Below, one piece after another: positions 24,459-35,642 of a stretch of DNA of 64,000 nucleotides. Below the pieces are notes generated by a model. That model searched no databases, had not been told where the DNA came from, and was given only the letters and a program-made list of their open reading frames with translations. The stretch covers positions 41,926-105,925 of the forward strand of contig DAITAO010000002.1 of the NCBI GenBank assembly GCA_036824245.1. Direction: 5' to 3'. Source of the stretch: JACVRM01 sp036824245 (GTDB taxonomy: Bacteria; Actinomycetota; Thermoleophilia; Gaiellales; Gaiellaceae). The stretch's first letter is position 1, and the number at the start of each line of letters is the position of its first letter. The translations under genes were made by a program, and so were the position numbers.

Positions 24459-25193
24459 TTAGCGGCCGAGGTAAGCCTTCCTCAAGTCCTCGTGCTCGAG
24501 CAGCTCGGCGGCCACTCCTTCGAGGACGATACGGCCCGTCTGCAGCACGTATCCGCGGTCGGCGATCGAGAGCGAGACGTTCGCGTTCTGCTCCACGACC
24601 AGGATTGCCACTCCGGCCTCGTGCACCTGCTTGATGATGTCGAAGTTGCGCTCGACGAGAATCGGCGCAAGGCCCATGGACGGCTCGTCCATGAGCAGCA
24701 GCTTCGGGCGCGACATCAGCGCGCGGCCCATAGCCACCATCTGCTGCTCGCCTCCGGACAGCGTGCCGGCGAGCTGCGAGCGCCGCTCGTGCAGCAGCGG
24801 GAAGAGCTCGTAGACGCGGTCGTAGTCCTCCTTCGAGCCCCCGCCGCTCAGGTACGCGCCCATCTCGAGGTTCTCGCGCACAGTCATGGGCGCGAACAGG
24901 CGGCGGTTCTCGGGGACGATCGCCATGCCGTGGGCGATGCGGTAGTTGGTGGGCCGCTCGGTCACGTGCTCGCCGTCGAACCAGACCACGCCCGAGCGAG
25001 GCCGCACGATGCCGAGGATCGTCTTCAGCGTCGTCGACTTGCCCGACGCGTTGCCGCCGAGTAGGCAGACCAGCTCGCCGCTCCGCACCTCGAGCGAGAC
25101 CTGGCGCAGGATGTTGATCTCGCCGTAGTAGGTGACGACCTCGCGCAGCTCCAGAAGCGGTGCGGGGACTTCGCCGTTGCCCGATGTGCTCAA
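24459..25193 (-). CDS. ABC transporter ATP-binding protein, LivF type (LIV system 2)
   Basis: 244 residues, ATG overlapping the LivG stop by 4 bp. The Walker A reads GGNASGKST (Ser in place of the usual Ala), signature LSGGEQQMVAMGRAL, Walker B LLLMDEPSMGLAP, then AILVVEQN; IVPENRRLFAPMTVRENLEM is the LivF-specific segment. Forms an ATPase pair with the upstream LivG. Last gene of the cluster. Confidence 0.87.
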   Translation of the reverse strand: MSTSGNGEVPAPLLELREVVTYYGEINILRQVSLEVRSGELVCLLGGNASGKSTTLKTILGIVRPRSGVVWFDGEHVTERPTNYRIAHGMAIVPENRRLFAPMTVRENLEMGAYLSGGGSKEDYDRVYELFPLLHERRSQLAGTLSGGEQQMVAMGRALMSRPKLLLMDEPSMGLAPILVERNFDIIKQVHEAGVAILVVEQNANVSLSIADRGYVLQTGRIVLEGVAAELLEHEDLRKAYLGR

Positions 25194-25990
25194 GCCGCAT
25201 CCTCCTTGCCGCGCAAACCCAGGTACGCCTCGACAACGAGCGGGTTCGTCGCCACCGCGTCGAAGGAGCCCTCCGCGATCTTGACGCCGTGGTCGAGTGC
25301 CACCACGCGATCCGATATGCCCTCGACCACGTGCATGTCGTGCTCGATGACGAGGATCGTGTAGCCCGCGTCCGTGCGGAGCTTCCCGATCAGCTCGGTC
25401 ATCTCGTGGGTCTCGGCAGGATTCATGCCGGCGGCCGGTTCGTCGAGCAGGAGCAGCTTTGGTTTGGTCGCCATCGCGCGGGCGATCTCGAGCCGGCGCC
25501 GATTCGCGTACGAGAGGTTGTAAGCCTGCTGCCCCATGCGGTAGCCGGCGAGGCGCTGGCCGAAGAAGGCGAGCTTCTCTTCGGCGAGCTGCGCGATCTC
25601 GCGTTCCTCACGGCGCGCGCGCGGCAGACGCAGCACGGCCTCGAGGGCGGTTGACTTCGTGTGGCCGTAGGCGGCCGCCATCACGTTCTCCTTCACGGTC
25701 ATGTTCAGGAACAGCCGCAGCGTCTGGAATGTCCGCGCGATCCCAAGCTTGGTGATCTTGTGCGGGGCGAGCCCGGCGACGTTTCGTCCGTCGAAGACGA
25801 TCTCGCCCTCGTCCGGCCGGTAGATCCCGGTGACGAGGTTGAACATCGTCGTCTTGCCGGCTCCGTTCGGCCCGATGACGCTGACGATCTCCCCGTGGTT
25901 CACGCGCAGGTCGAGATGTGCCACGACGCGGAGTCCGCCGAACGACTTCGTGAGATTCCTGAGCTCGAGGAGCGGCGACGGCTCGGCCAT
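25190..25990 (-). CDS. ABC transporter ATP-binding protein, LivG type (LIV system 2)
   Basis: 266 residues from ATG 25990, sharing one base with the LivM stop (TGATG). Walker A GPNGAGKTT, signature LSYANRRRLEIARAM (the LivG form), Walker B LLLLDEPAAGMNP, ILVIEHDMHVV H-loop. The LGIARTFQTLRLFLNMTVKE segment with a long insert (residues about 98-150) is typical of LivG. Confidence 0.88.
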   Translation of the reverse strand: MAEPSPLLELRNLTKSFGGLRVVAHLDLRVNHGEIVSVIGPNGAGKTTMFNLVTGIYRPDEGEIVFDGRNVAGLAPHKITKLGIARTFQTLRLFLNMTVKENVMAAAYGHTKSTALEAVLRLPRARREEREIAQLAEEKLAFFGQRLAGYRMGQQAYNLSYANRRRLEIARAMATKPKLLLLDEPAAGMNPAETHEMTELIGKLRTDAGYTILVIEHDMHVVEGISDRVVALDHGVKIAEGSFDAVATNPLVVEAYLGLRGKEDAA

Positions 25991-27471
25991 CACACGATCT
26001 CCACGCGCGGGGTTCCGAGGAGCCCCTGAGGCCGTACGGTCATGAGCGCGACGAGGAGCGAGCCGAAGAGGATCCACCTCGCAACGGCGGGCTGCTCGAC
26101 AAAGCTGTTCTCCCACACGATCGCCGCGAGGTAGATGGTCGGCACGAGTGCGACGGTCCGAACAAGGCCGCGCAGCCGCGTGAGTGCGAGGATTGCGACG
26201 ACGAGGGCGACGTACGCGACGTTGCCGAAGCGCTCGTGGCCGGGCGGGATGATGACCCAGCCCTCGACCAGACCGGCCAGCCGTCCTCCTTCGATGACGG
26301 CGCCGCCCGTCCACGACGGAGCCACGGCCTCGACCACGGCCTGCGCCGCGAGGCCGAACGCTCCAACTGCCGCGAGCACCGCGCCGACGCGCCACCACGG
26401 GCGTATCGCGAGCACGAGCAGGAGCACGATTACGACGTAGAAGAGGACGCGGGCGTTGGCCTGCGGGTTCTCGGGGGCGAGAAACTGAAACGAGATGTTG
26501 ATCACGATGGCGCCGAGGACGACGCCGGTGAGACTGCCGAAGCCGCCAAGGATGACGACCGCGTAGATCGTGATCAGGAGCGGAATGCCGAAGTTTCCTC
26601 CGGTCACCGCCGTGAGGACGGCCGCGAACATGCACCCTGCGAGGCCCGCGATTCCCGCGCCGACGGCGAACGCCATGAGCTTGAGCCGATTGACCGGCAT
26701 GCTCATCGCCTCGGCCGCGAGCGGGTCCTCGCGGATGGCGCGCCACGCCCGGCCGGTACGGGACTCGCTGAGAAAATGGAGAGCTACCAGCACGAGGGTG
26801 ACGGCGGCCAGCAGGAGGTAGAACTGCTGCGTCCTGGTCTCGAACTCGTAGCCGAGGAAGCTCAGCGGATCGATGTCGGCGATGCCGTTCACGCCGCCGG
26901 TCAGGCCCTGACCCGCGACCTCGGGATTCGCTGCGTTCACGAAGACGACGAAGGCCTGACCGAAGAAGAGCGTCACGATCGCGAGGTAGTCGCCGAGCAG
27001 CCGGCGTGAGGGGAAGCCGAGCACCAGGCCCAGCAGCGCCGTGGCGACGACGATGACCGGCAGCGAGACCGCGGAAGGCCAGTGGATCCCGTAGTGCTCG
27101 GACGAGACCTCCGCGTAGAAGTACGCACCGAAACCGAAGAAGGCGACGTACCCGAGGTCGAGCAGGCCGGCGTAGCCGACGACCACGTTGAGGCCGAGGC
27201 CCAGGAGCATGTAGAAGAGCGTGAACATGCCGTAGACGAAGAGGTCGCCCCGGTTCATCCAGAGAGGCAGCGTGGCGGCGACGGCAACGAAGAGCGCGAG
27301 CCGCGCCGGCGCGGGCACGAACCCGACCGTCCGGCGTGCCAGCCCGCCGAGCCCGGTATGCCGCTGGATGCGATCCTCGACCTGCGCGACCCATTCGTCG
27401 ACGCCGACGCGCGGGCGATCGGGCGCGTCCGGTGCGCTCGGAACCTCTGGGTTGTTGCCGCTCGACTCCAT
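25990..27471 (-). CDS. LIV-type permease, LivM family, with extended C-terminal part
   Basis: 493 residues from ATG 27471 (TGATG overlap with LivH). N-terminal cytoplasmic extension of about 60 residues, then LivM core: NVVVGYAGLLDLGYVAFFGF, LAIVTLFFGQAFVVFVNAAN, RTGRAWRAIREDPLAAEAMS coupling loop, AVVILGGFGSLTGVVLGAIV. The usual protein ends soon after that. Here about 120 residues carrying extra membrane helices (AVLAAVGAFGLAAQAVVEAV, VAYVALVVAILALTRLRGLV, TVALVPTIYLAAIVW) precede the final MTVRPQGLLG motif, so the extra helices look inserted before the last one. Confidence 0.82.
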   Translation of the reverse strand: MESSGNNPEVPSAPDAPDRPRVGVDEWVAQVEDRIQRHTGLGGLARRTVGFVPAPARLALFVAVAATLPLWMNRGDLFVYGMFTLFYMLLGLGLNVVVGYAGLLDLGYVAFFGFGAYFYAEVSSEHYGIHWPSAVSLPVIVVATALLGLVLGFPSRRLLGDYLAIVTLFFGQAFVVFVNAANPEVAGQGLTGGVNGIADIDPLSFLGYEFETRTQQFYLLLAAVTLVLVALHFLSESRTGRAWRAIREDPLAAEAMSMPVNRLKLMAFAVGAGIAGLAGCMFAAVLTAVTGGNFGIPLLITIYAVVILGGFGSLTGVVLGAIVINISFQFLAPENPQANARVLFYVVIVLLLVLAIRPWWRVGAVLAAVGAFGLAAQAVVEAVAPSWTGGAVIEGGRLAGLVEGWVIIPPGHERFGNVAYVALVVAILALTRLRGLVRTVALVPTIYLAAIVWENSFVEQPAVARWILFGSLLVALMTVRPQGLLGTPRVEIV

Positions 27472-28469
27472 CAGACCTTCTGGATCGCCCGCGTCCCGAG
27501 CAAGCCGCTGGGCCGCACGAGGAGAACGAAGATGAGGATGATGAACACGGTCAGGTCGGCCCACTGCCCACCCAGGTACCCGGCGGCATACGCTTCGGTG
27601 AGTCCGACCAGCATGCCGCCGAGCATGGCGCCGGGGATGCTGCCGATGCCTCCGACGACTGCTGCGGTGAACCCCTTCAGTCCTGCGAGGAAGCCCATGA
27701 AGTGGAACACCTGGCTGAAGAGCAGACCGAACATGACACCTGCAGCTCCGGCGAGCACTGAGCCGATGAAGAAGGTGGAGGCGATGACCCGGTCGGTGTC
27801 GATGCCCATCATGGCGGCCGCCTCGCGGTCATATGAGGTCGCGCGCATCGCCTTCCCGATCTGCGTGCGCGCGACCAGCAGCGTCAAGGCGACCATCAGC
27901 ACAACGGTCAGCACGATCACCAGGACCTGGACGAGCTGGACGTTCACTCCCGCGATCACGAAGACGGGGTCGATGAGCGGGCCGGGCTCGAACAGCTCCG
28001 GGTTATCCGAGCCGAGCTGGAACGAGTTGTAGCTGCGAAACTCGGCTCCGAACAGGAGCAGCGCACTGTTCTGGAGGAAGAACGAGACGCCCAGGGCGCT
28101 GATCAGCGGCGCGATCCGCGGTGCCTCGCGCAACGGCCGGTAGGCAAAGCGCTCGATGGCCACGCCCAGCAATCCCGAGCCGACCATCGCTGCGAGGAAC
28201 ATGAGCACGATCAGCGGAAGGAGCGCGATGCTGGGCGACAGCGGTCCGCCGAACAGGCTGAGCATCCCGTACCCGATGAACGCCCCGATCATGTACACGT
28301 CGCCGTGCGCGAAGTTCAGGAGCTTCAGGATCCCGTACACCATCGAGTAGCCGAGCGCGATGAGTGCGTAAAGGCTCCCCAGCGCCACCCCGTTCCGGAA
28401 GAGCTCGAACGCGCCTGACCACCCGAGCTGACGGACGGTGTCGAGGACGGAAAGAAGCAGCAGCTCCAC
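27471..28469 (-). CDS. LIV-type permease, LivH family (LIV system 2)
   Basis: 332 residues, GTG start. LivH marks: LYALIALGYSMVYGILKLLN, FAHGDVYMIGAFIGYGMLS, RTQIGKAMRATSYDREAAAM (coupling loop), VVGGIGSIPGAMLGGMLVGL and the final VRPSGLLG. Eight or so membrane segments. It follows the SBP gene after an 80-nt gap with a stable hairpin. Confidence 0.88.
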   Translation of the reverse strand: MELLLLSVLDTVRQLGWSGAFELFRNGVALGSLYALIALGYSMVYGILKLLNFAHGDVYMIGAFIGYGMLSLFGGPLSPSIALLPLIVLMFLAAMVGSGLLGVAIERFAYRPLREAPRIAPLISALGVSFFLQNSALLLFGAEFRSYNSFQLGSDNPELFEPGPLIDPVFVIAGVNVQLVQVLVIVLTVVLMVALTLLVARTQIGKAMRATSYDREAAAMMGIDTDRVIASTFFIGSVLAGAAGVMFGLLFSQVFHFMGFLAGLKGFTAAVVGGIGSIPGAMLGGMLVGLTEAYAAGYLGGQWADLTVFIILIFVLLVRPSGLLGTRAIQKV

Positions 28470-28489
28470 GGGGCGGAAAGGTTGTCAGA

Positions 28490-28528
28490 ACGGAGTGCGG
28501 CCCACCGGATCGATGGGCCGCACTCCGT
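28490..28528 (-). terminator. Stable hairpin between SBP and permease genes
   Basis: 15-bp perfect stem (ACGGAGTGCGGCCCA / TGGGCCGCACTCCGT) with a 9-nt loop in the 80-nt space after the SBP stop. There is no U run, so it may be a partial terminator or a 3'-end stabiliser that raises the SBP level above the permeases. Confidence 0.6.
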
Positions 28529-28549
28529 GCTTGCTTTTCTCCGCGTCGA

Positions 28550-29731
28550 TCAGGCGACTCGGGTGTACGCGCCTGTGTTGCTGATGCGGTAGATGCCGAA
28601 GTCGGCCGGGCGTTGCATGTCTCCCCGACCGAGCGGGAAGGCCAGCTTCTGGACGAACTTGATCTGGAAGCCGAGCAGCGACTCCTTCTTCGGGATGTTC
28701 GTCAGGTTGATGAGCCGCCGGACCTCGAGCCGCGTGGCCTGGCCGTTGGCGCAGGCCTTGTCGATCGCTCGCGCAACGACGTCGGCGGCAACGTAGCTCG
28801 GCAGCCCGAACAGATCGCTCTTGCCGCCGCCAGGACCGCGTCTGTACGCACTGATCACGGAGCTCTTCAGGTCGACCGGGAAGAACGAGACGTACGAGCC
28901 CGGGATCTTGAAGTTGTCCGGGTCGAACAGCCCGTCGGAGCCGAACAGCGTCGCGTTCTTGCCCGCGGCGCGCAGCTGAGTCCCGAAGAGCTGCGCCTTC
29001 GGAGCAAGCTGCCACGGGAAGTAGACGACCTGCGTGTTGGACGGGATCCGGGCGATCAGCGACGAGAAGTCGCTGGTCGTGTCCGGGTTGACCGACTCGC
29101 GCTGAACGGTCAGGTTCGCGTCCTTCAGGATCTTCTCGACCGTGTCAGAGAGGCCGTCGCTGTAGGTGTCCTGGCCGTCGATGATGACGACCCGCGACGC
29201 CTTCAGCGTGTTGCGGATGTAGTTCGAGACGCGTGGGCCCTGCTGGTCGTCGTTCGGTACCACCCGGTAGAACCGGCCGCGGCGCGAGCCGTCGGTCGTG
29301 AGCGTCGTCCGGGTCGCCGAGCCCGAGACGTACCCGAGCTGCGCGGAGCGGAACGGCGCGGAGGATACGACGACCTCCTGGCTCCCGGCCGGACCGACGA
29401 CGGCAAGGATCTGCGAGTTTGACGCAAACCTCTCTGCAACCTGCAGCGCCGCCGCCGTATCGGGCAGCTGCGTATCGCCGGAGACGATGCGGAGCTTCCT
29501 CCTGTGTGAGCGGTTGTAGCGTGACACGAAGAACCGAGCCCACTTGAGCTGCTGCTGTCCCAGCGACGCCGCTGCTCCGGTGATCGGGGCGGCGACGCCG
29601 ATTGTGCGAGTGTTCCCGCACGCGAGCTGGGCGCGATCGGGAGCAGCCGCGGCAGTGGGCTTCGCCTGGCCGATCCCGCTCGCCACGACTGCCATGAGCA
29701 GAGTCGCGACGAGCGCTAACAGAATCCTCAT
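28550..29731 (-). CDS. Branched-chain amino acid-type ABC transporter, substrate-binding protein (LIV system 2)
   Basis: 393 residues from ATG 29731, chosen because AAGGAGG lies 8 nt upstream and the signal peptide (MRILLALVATLLMAVVAS) starts here. Mature part: TIGVAAPITGAAASLGQQQL, a well-conserved LivJ/K opening, then VSGDTQLPDTAAALQVAERF, VVGPAGSQEVVVSSAPF, GYVSGSATRTTLT and FYRVVPNDDQQGPRVSNYI. This is closer to canonical LIV-binding proteins than the SBP at 2842. First gene of LIV system 2. Confidence 0.88.
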   Translation of the reverse strand: MRILLALVATLLMAVVASGIGQAKPTAAAAPDRAQLACGNTRTIGVAAPITGAAASLGQQQLKWARFFVSRYNRSHRRKLRIVSGDTQLPDTAAALQVAERFASNSQILAVVGPAGSQEVVVSSAPFRSAQLGYVSGSATRTTLTTDGSRRGRFYRVVPNDDQQGPRVSNYIRNTLKASRVVIIDGQDTYSDGLSDTVEKILKDANLTVQRESVNPDTTSDFSSLIARIPSNTQVVYFPWQLAPKAQLFGTQLRAAGKNATLFGSDGLFDPDNFKIPGSYVSFFPVDLKSSVISAYRRGPGGGKSDLFGLPSYVAADVVARAIDKACANGQATRLEVRRLINLTNIPKKESLLGFQIKFVQKLAFPLGRGDMQRPADFGIYRISNTGAYTRVA

Positions 29732-29799
29732 AAGTACGCCTCCTTTTTCGTCGCGCGATAAGACGTCTAATTCCCCGCCGTGTTGGCGCCGCCCTATTC

Positions 29800-30525
29800 T
29801 CACGCGTTTGGCGCGCGAGAGGCGGGGTCACCTGCGGGATGGAATACACCTAGCACGCGCATCGAATCTTTGCCCGTGTTTTCGAGGCAATGCTCGACGA
29901 GCGGCGGGAGGTGGACGCACGAGCCCGCGGAGATCGGCTCGTGCAGGTCGCCGATGTGGAGCACGCCACGTCCCTCGACGACGTACAGCACCTCGTCGTA
30001 GGTGTGGCTGTGCAGCGGGGCCCGGCCCGGCGGAATCACGCCGACGAACTGCGTCACGTCCAGGCACCCGACTTCGTGGTCGACGAGGTAGCGGAACTCG
30101 CGGTTAGGGCTCGCGGGCAGCGAAGGCTGATCGTCGTAGCGAACTGCGCGCCGCCCGTTGTCTTCCGGGGACGGATGGTCCTGAGGTGCCGTCACACTGA
30201 CGAGTACGAGCTCCGCAGCGTCAGGGTTTTCGACCTCGTACCGCTCGCCCGCTGCGATGAAGACGCCCATGTCGGGTTCCAGCTCGTACGAGGTGCCGTT
30301 TAGGCGCAGGTGGCCGCGGCCTGCCGCCACGTAGAGCACCTCCTGACGCTCCTCGGAACCGCGCGGCCTGGAGCGGCCAGGCTCGAAGCCGATCAACCGC
30401 TGCTCGAGAAGCCGGCAGCCTCGGCTGGCGTCGATGGTGAGCCGAACGAAGGCGGTGTCGTCGGGCTCGCGAGACCCGGCCACCTCCTCCGCATCGACCT
30501 TGTAGCCGGGTGCGGGAGACCCCAT
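29800..30525 (-). CDS. Two-domain cupin protein
   Basis: 241 residues with two cupin barrels. The second shows a full cupin motif 1 (PPGRAPLHSHTYDEVLYVVEG, two His and a Glu) and motif 2 (GSCVHLPPLVEHCLENTG, His), so it should bind a metal. The first domain (EERQEVLYVAAGRGHLRLNG, FIAAGERYEVENP) lacks the His residues and is probably structural. The role could be a dioxygenase, isomerase or sensor; not assignable. It lies downstream of an HxlR regulator gene that may control it. Confidence 0.75.
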   Translation of the reverse strand: MGSPAPGYKVDAEEVAGSREPDDTAFVRLTIDASRGCRLLEQRLIGFEPGRSRPRGSEERQEVLYVAAGRGHLRLNGTSYELEPDMGVFIAAGERYEVENPDAAELVLVSVTAPQDHPSPEDNGRRAVRYDDQPSLPASPNREFRYLVDHEVGCLDVTQFVGVIPPGRAPLHSHTYDEVLYVVEGRGVLHIGDLHEPISAGSCVHLPPLVEHCLENTGKDSMRVLGVFHPAGDPASRAPNA

Positions 30526-30562
30526 GACCGGCGCATTCTCTCAGCGTAGAGGTGGTAAACGC

Positions 30563-30596
30563 AACCTCCCGTAGGTTTACATACCTTTCGGTAGGT
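30563..30596. promoter_or_regulatory. Paired inverted repeats upstream of the cupin gene
   Basis: AACCT-CCCGT-AGGTT (30563-30577) and ACCT-N6-AGGT (30583-30596), their starts 20 bp apart, about two helical turns. The repeat of the GTAGGT half-site suggests an operator for a dimeric regulator; the HxlR protein encoded next door is the obvious candidate. Confidence 0.5.
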
Positions 30597-30911
30597 CTAA
30601 TGCGCCGCGACGCGATCCAGTGCTTCGACGATCACGCTCAGACGCCGGCCCTGCGCCGTCAGCCGGTACTCGACACGCGGCGGCCGCGCATCGAAGACGC
30701 GCCGCTCGAGGACGCCCGCGTGTTCCAGCTCGGCCAGCCGCACAGCGAGCGTGCCCGGCGGGATGCTCCCCAGCGCCTGTAGGAACTCGTTGAACCGCAC
30801 GGCGCCGGAGTGCGCCGCGTAGAGAACGGAAAGCAGCCAGCGGCGCTCGAGGAGGTCCGCCGCGCGGCGGACCTCCTCGGGGATCGGCTTGCAATGTTGG
30901 CAGCGGGTCAC
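30597..30911 (-). CDS. HxlR-family winged-helix transcriptional regulator
   Basis: 104 residues from GTG 30911 with GGGAGGA 8 nt upstream; the longer reading frame has no ribosome site. N-terminal CQHCKPIPEEVRRAADLLE, then RRWLLSVLYAAHSGAVRFNE and FLQALGSIPPGTLAVRLAEL (recognition helix), LERRVFDARPPRVEYRLTAQ (wing) and G. HxlR proteins respond to aldehydes, quinones or redox state; the CxxC near the N-terminus could be a sensor. It probably represses the cupin gene. Confidence 0.8.
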   Translation of the reverse strand: MTRCQHCKPIPEEVRRAADLLERRWLLSVLYAAHSGAVRFNEFLQALGSIPPGTLAVRLAELEHAGVLERRVFDARPPRVEYRLTAQGRRLSVIVEALDRVAAH

Positions 30912-31007
30912 TTGCGTCCTCCCACATCGCCCGCGCTCCCGGGGAGCCGCGGAGCCCGGCTCAGCCAGGCGGGAGCGGCGGCCGGCCAGGAGTGCGGGCA
31001 ACGCATC

Positions 31008-33293
<2,286 letters not shown>

Positions 33294-33334
33294 TGGTTCA
33301 CACTTCCTCTCGCTAGCTAGTCATGGTTCAGTAA

Positions 33335-33349
33335 CTACAAAGATTGTAG
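33335..33349 (-). promoter_or_regulatory. Palindrome overlapping the lon -10
   Basis: CTACAA-AGA-TTGTAG, 6-bp perfect arms. On the minus strand it includes TACAAT, a likely -10 for lon, so a protein bound here would block polymerase. The flanks carry two CTAGCTAG-like half-sites. Confidence 0.5.
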
Positions 33350-33425
33350 CTAGTGCGAAGTGCTGTCCGTCATCCCGTGCGGCGTCTGAACGGCGCTGAA
33401 CGCCGTTTGCACACACGGCCTGAGA

Positions 33426-35384
33426 TTAGGGTCGCGCGGGCGTGAGCTTGATCCGGTGCGGGCTTCCCCAGGCATCGTGCCAGGGATCGCGAGCGGCGCC
33501 TGCGGCACCCGCGCGCGCCACCTTCGCGGTGGTCCTGGCAAGTGCCGAGGAGGAGCCTTTCGCGTTGGAGGCGGTAACCCGGACGCGCAGCCTGCGTCCG
33601 ACGTCGGCACGTGTGACCCTGTAGCTCGCCGCCGTCGCGCCCGGGATCGCGGCGCAGCGGTTGAGCCGGTCGCAACGCAGCCAGCGGTAGGTGAACGCGA
33701 GCGGCACCATCCCGTGCCAGCTGCCGGCCGACGCGCTGAGCCGTTCACCCTCACGCGGTGTCCCGGTGATCACGGGGGGCGCGCCGGCGGCCGGAGGCTG
33801 AGTGCTCAGGGAGCCGGGAGAGGTGACCGTGACGCCGGTCGACGCAGGGCCGAGGTTGCCGGCGGCGTCGCGCGCGCGCACCGTGTAGGTGATCGTAGAG
33901 ACCACAGGCGCAGTGTCTGTGTACGAACCGGCGGTGCTGGTGCCAATCTCGACGCCGGCCCGATAGACGCGGTAGCCGGTCACTCCGACGTTGTCGGTTG
34001 CCGCGCCCCACGAAAGTGCAACCTTCGGGCCGGCGAGCAGCGTGGCGCTCGGGTTGACGGGCGCGCTCGGCGGCGTCGTGTCGGGCACAGGCGGCGGGTC
34101 GCCGCCGAGGGTGACCTGGACGGTCGCGCCACTGCTCGAGACTGATGTCGTGCGCACCGAGATGCTGTACTTCGTATCTGTGAAGAGCTGGCCCCTGGCC
34201 AGGGGAGCGTCGCTGAAGGTCGTGGTCGCCGGGGTCGTGTCGATGAGGTACGAAAGCTGGCTTGAGAAGTAGTCGGATCCCAGCCGGATCGTCACGCCGT
34301 TCACGACCGGGTCGGTCGGCAAGAAGTTGTCGAAGTGGGTGCCGAACGGCCGGCGGAACTCGAGGTAGTAGAAGAGACCGGTCGTGCCGCGTGCGATCCG
34401 CAGCGCTTGCGCGCCGACCGACAGAAACTCCTGAGGCGCGATCGCATACGTCCCCGATCCGGCGACCGTTTGCATGCTCGGCGCCCCGAGCCAGCCGACC
34501 TGCCCCTTGTGCCAGCTCGACGTGTGGCGCGTAGCAGCTGCGCCCATCACATCGAAAGGATCGCCGTACTCGTTTGTCGTGCAGATTGAGCTGATCGGCA
34601 CGCGGATGCCGCTCTCGGAGCAGGAGTACGAGGCTGCGTGGTGCGTGCCGAGGTTGTGCGTCAGCTCGTGTGCAAGCACGCGCAGGTTGAATCCCCCGTT
34701 GATCCACACCCGTGTGCCGGGCATCTCGGCGAGGCCTGACCAGTTGCAGCTCGGCGTGGCAGGAAAGGCGTAGACCACGTGCTGGTAGTTCGCCGGGTCG
34801 AAGCCCTGCGCGGCCGCAGCCGAGGTCGCAAGCGACTCCCACGAGTCGACGGCGCAGCCGGCGTTCGTCACCGGCAGCGTCACCCACTCGAACACGTCGC
34901 CTGTAAGCGAAGTGGCCCCGAATGATTCCTCGTTGAAATAAGCGCTGACCGAGCCGGCGTTCGTGAACATCGTCGCCTCGGCCTGCTGGCGCGTGTAGGG
35001 CTGTGCGGGGTTGTTCGTGAAGTTGAAGGGGATTACCGCCACGGTGCGGGGGCCCGCGACGGCTGCGAGCTTGCGGGTCGCTGCCGCCCGCAGGCGCCTC
35101 GCACTTGCCACGCGCAGCCTGCCCCCGACGAGTGTGCCGCGCAGCCGCAGCCGGGCGCCTGAGCGCAGCGCGGGGCGGCGTCCGAAGTCGAGCGCGAGCT
35201 TCCGACCCGCCCGCTCGAGCGCGTAGTAGAAGCGCGAGCGGTCCTGCTGGAAGTCATCCGAGTGCGAGACGATCAGCGTCCCCTCGACGCTCACCGAGTC
35301 GCCGGAGTGATCGCCCAACGCGAGTCCGGGAACGGCGAGTGCGGCAGAAAGGACCGCGGCGAAGAGCACGAGGCGGGTGGCCAT
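33426..35384 (-). CDS. Exported zinc metalloprotease with fibronectin III and Ig-like domains (M11/gametolysin-like)
   Basis: 652 residues from ATG 35384, which places the signal peptide (ATRLVLFAAVLSAALAVPGL) at the N-terminus; longer starts run to 35465. Catalytic motif LAHELTHNLGTHHA (HExxHxxGxxH) near residue 250, followed by a Met-turn candidate DPFDVMGAA. After the peptidase domain come a FN3 module (PKVALSWGAATDNVGVTGYR) and an Ig-like module (RLSASAGSWHGMVPLAFTYR). Probably secreted and active on proteins or cell wall glycoproteins. The family call is by motif; M6-like is possible. Confidence 0.78.
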   Translation of the reverse strand: MATRLVLFAAVLSAALAVPGLALGDHSGDSVSVEGTLIVSHSDDFQQDRSRFYYALERAGRKLALDFGRRPALRSGARLRLRGTLVGGRLRVASARRLRAAATRKLAAVAGPRTVAVIPFNFTNNPAQPYTRQQAEATMFTNAGSVSAYFNEESFGATSLTGDVFEWVTLPVTNAGCAVDSWESLATSAAAAQGFDPANYQHVVYAFPATPSCNWSGLAEMPGTRVWINGGFNLRVLAHELTHNLGTHHAASYSCSESGIRVPISSICTTNEYGDPFDVMGAAATRHTSSWHKGQVGWLGAPSMQTVAGSGTYAIAPQEFLSVGAQALRIARGTTGLFYYLEFRRPFGTHFDNFLPTDPVVNGVTIRLGSDYFSSQLSYLIDTTPATTTFSDAPLARGQLFTDTKYSISVRTTSVSSSGATVQVTLGGDPPPVPDTTPPSAPVNPSATLLAGPKVALSWGAATDNVGVTGYRVYRAGVEIGTSTAGSYTDTAPVVSTITYTVRARDAAGNLGPASTGVTVTSPGSLSTQPPAAGAPPVITGTPREGERLSASAGSWHGMVPLAFTYRWLRCDRLNRCAAIPGATAASYRVTRADVGRRLRVRVTASNAKGSSSALARTTAKVARAGAAGAARDPWHDAWGSPHRIKLTPARP

Positions 35385-35467
35385 GCTTCGCCATGCGTCG
35401 GCACTCGAGAAGCGGGCCGGGACCCCCTCGATGGAGGGAACAAAGCCGGACATCGTCCCAGTCAAGC

Positions 35468-35583
35468 GCCATTCGAGGGTCTGTCCCCTCAGCCACGAGC
35501 TTCCGCCACCAACGCCGCTCTTGCGCCAACCCCGCGCCGGCGGCTCGGGGACTGACCCTCACAGAGGCAGCACGATCGAACCC
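35468..35583. repeat. 116-bp element, family C copy 1
   Basis: Near-identical to 35643-35758 (175 bp later; about five differences). Ends are imperfect inverted repeats: GAGGGTCTGTCCCC near the left and GGGGACTGACCCTC near the right, like a small palindromic or MITE-like unit. No coding signal. Confidence 0.8.
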
Positions 35584-35642
35584 CGGCGCCGTCGCTCGCG
35601 GCGACAGCGTCGGCAAGACGAGGTGGTCGCAACCCGTGAGCA

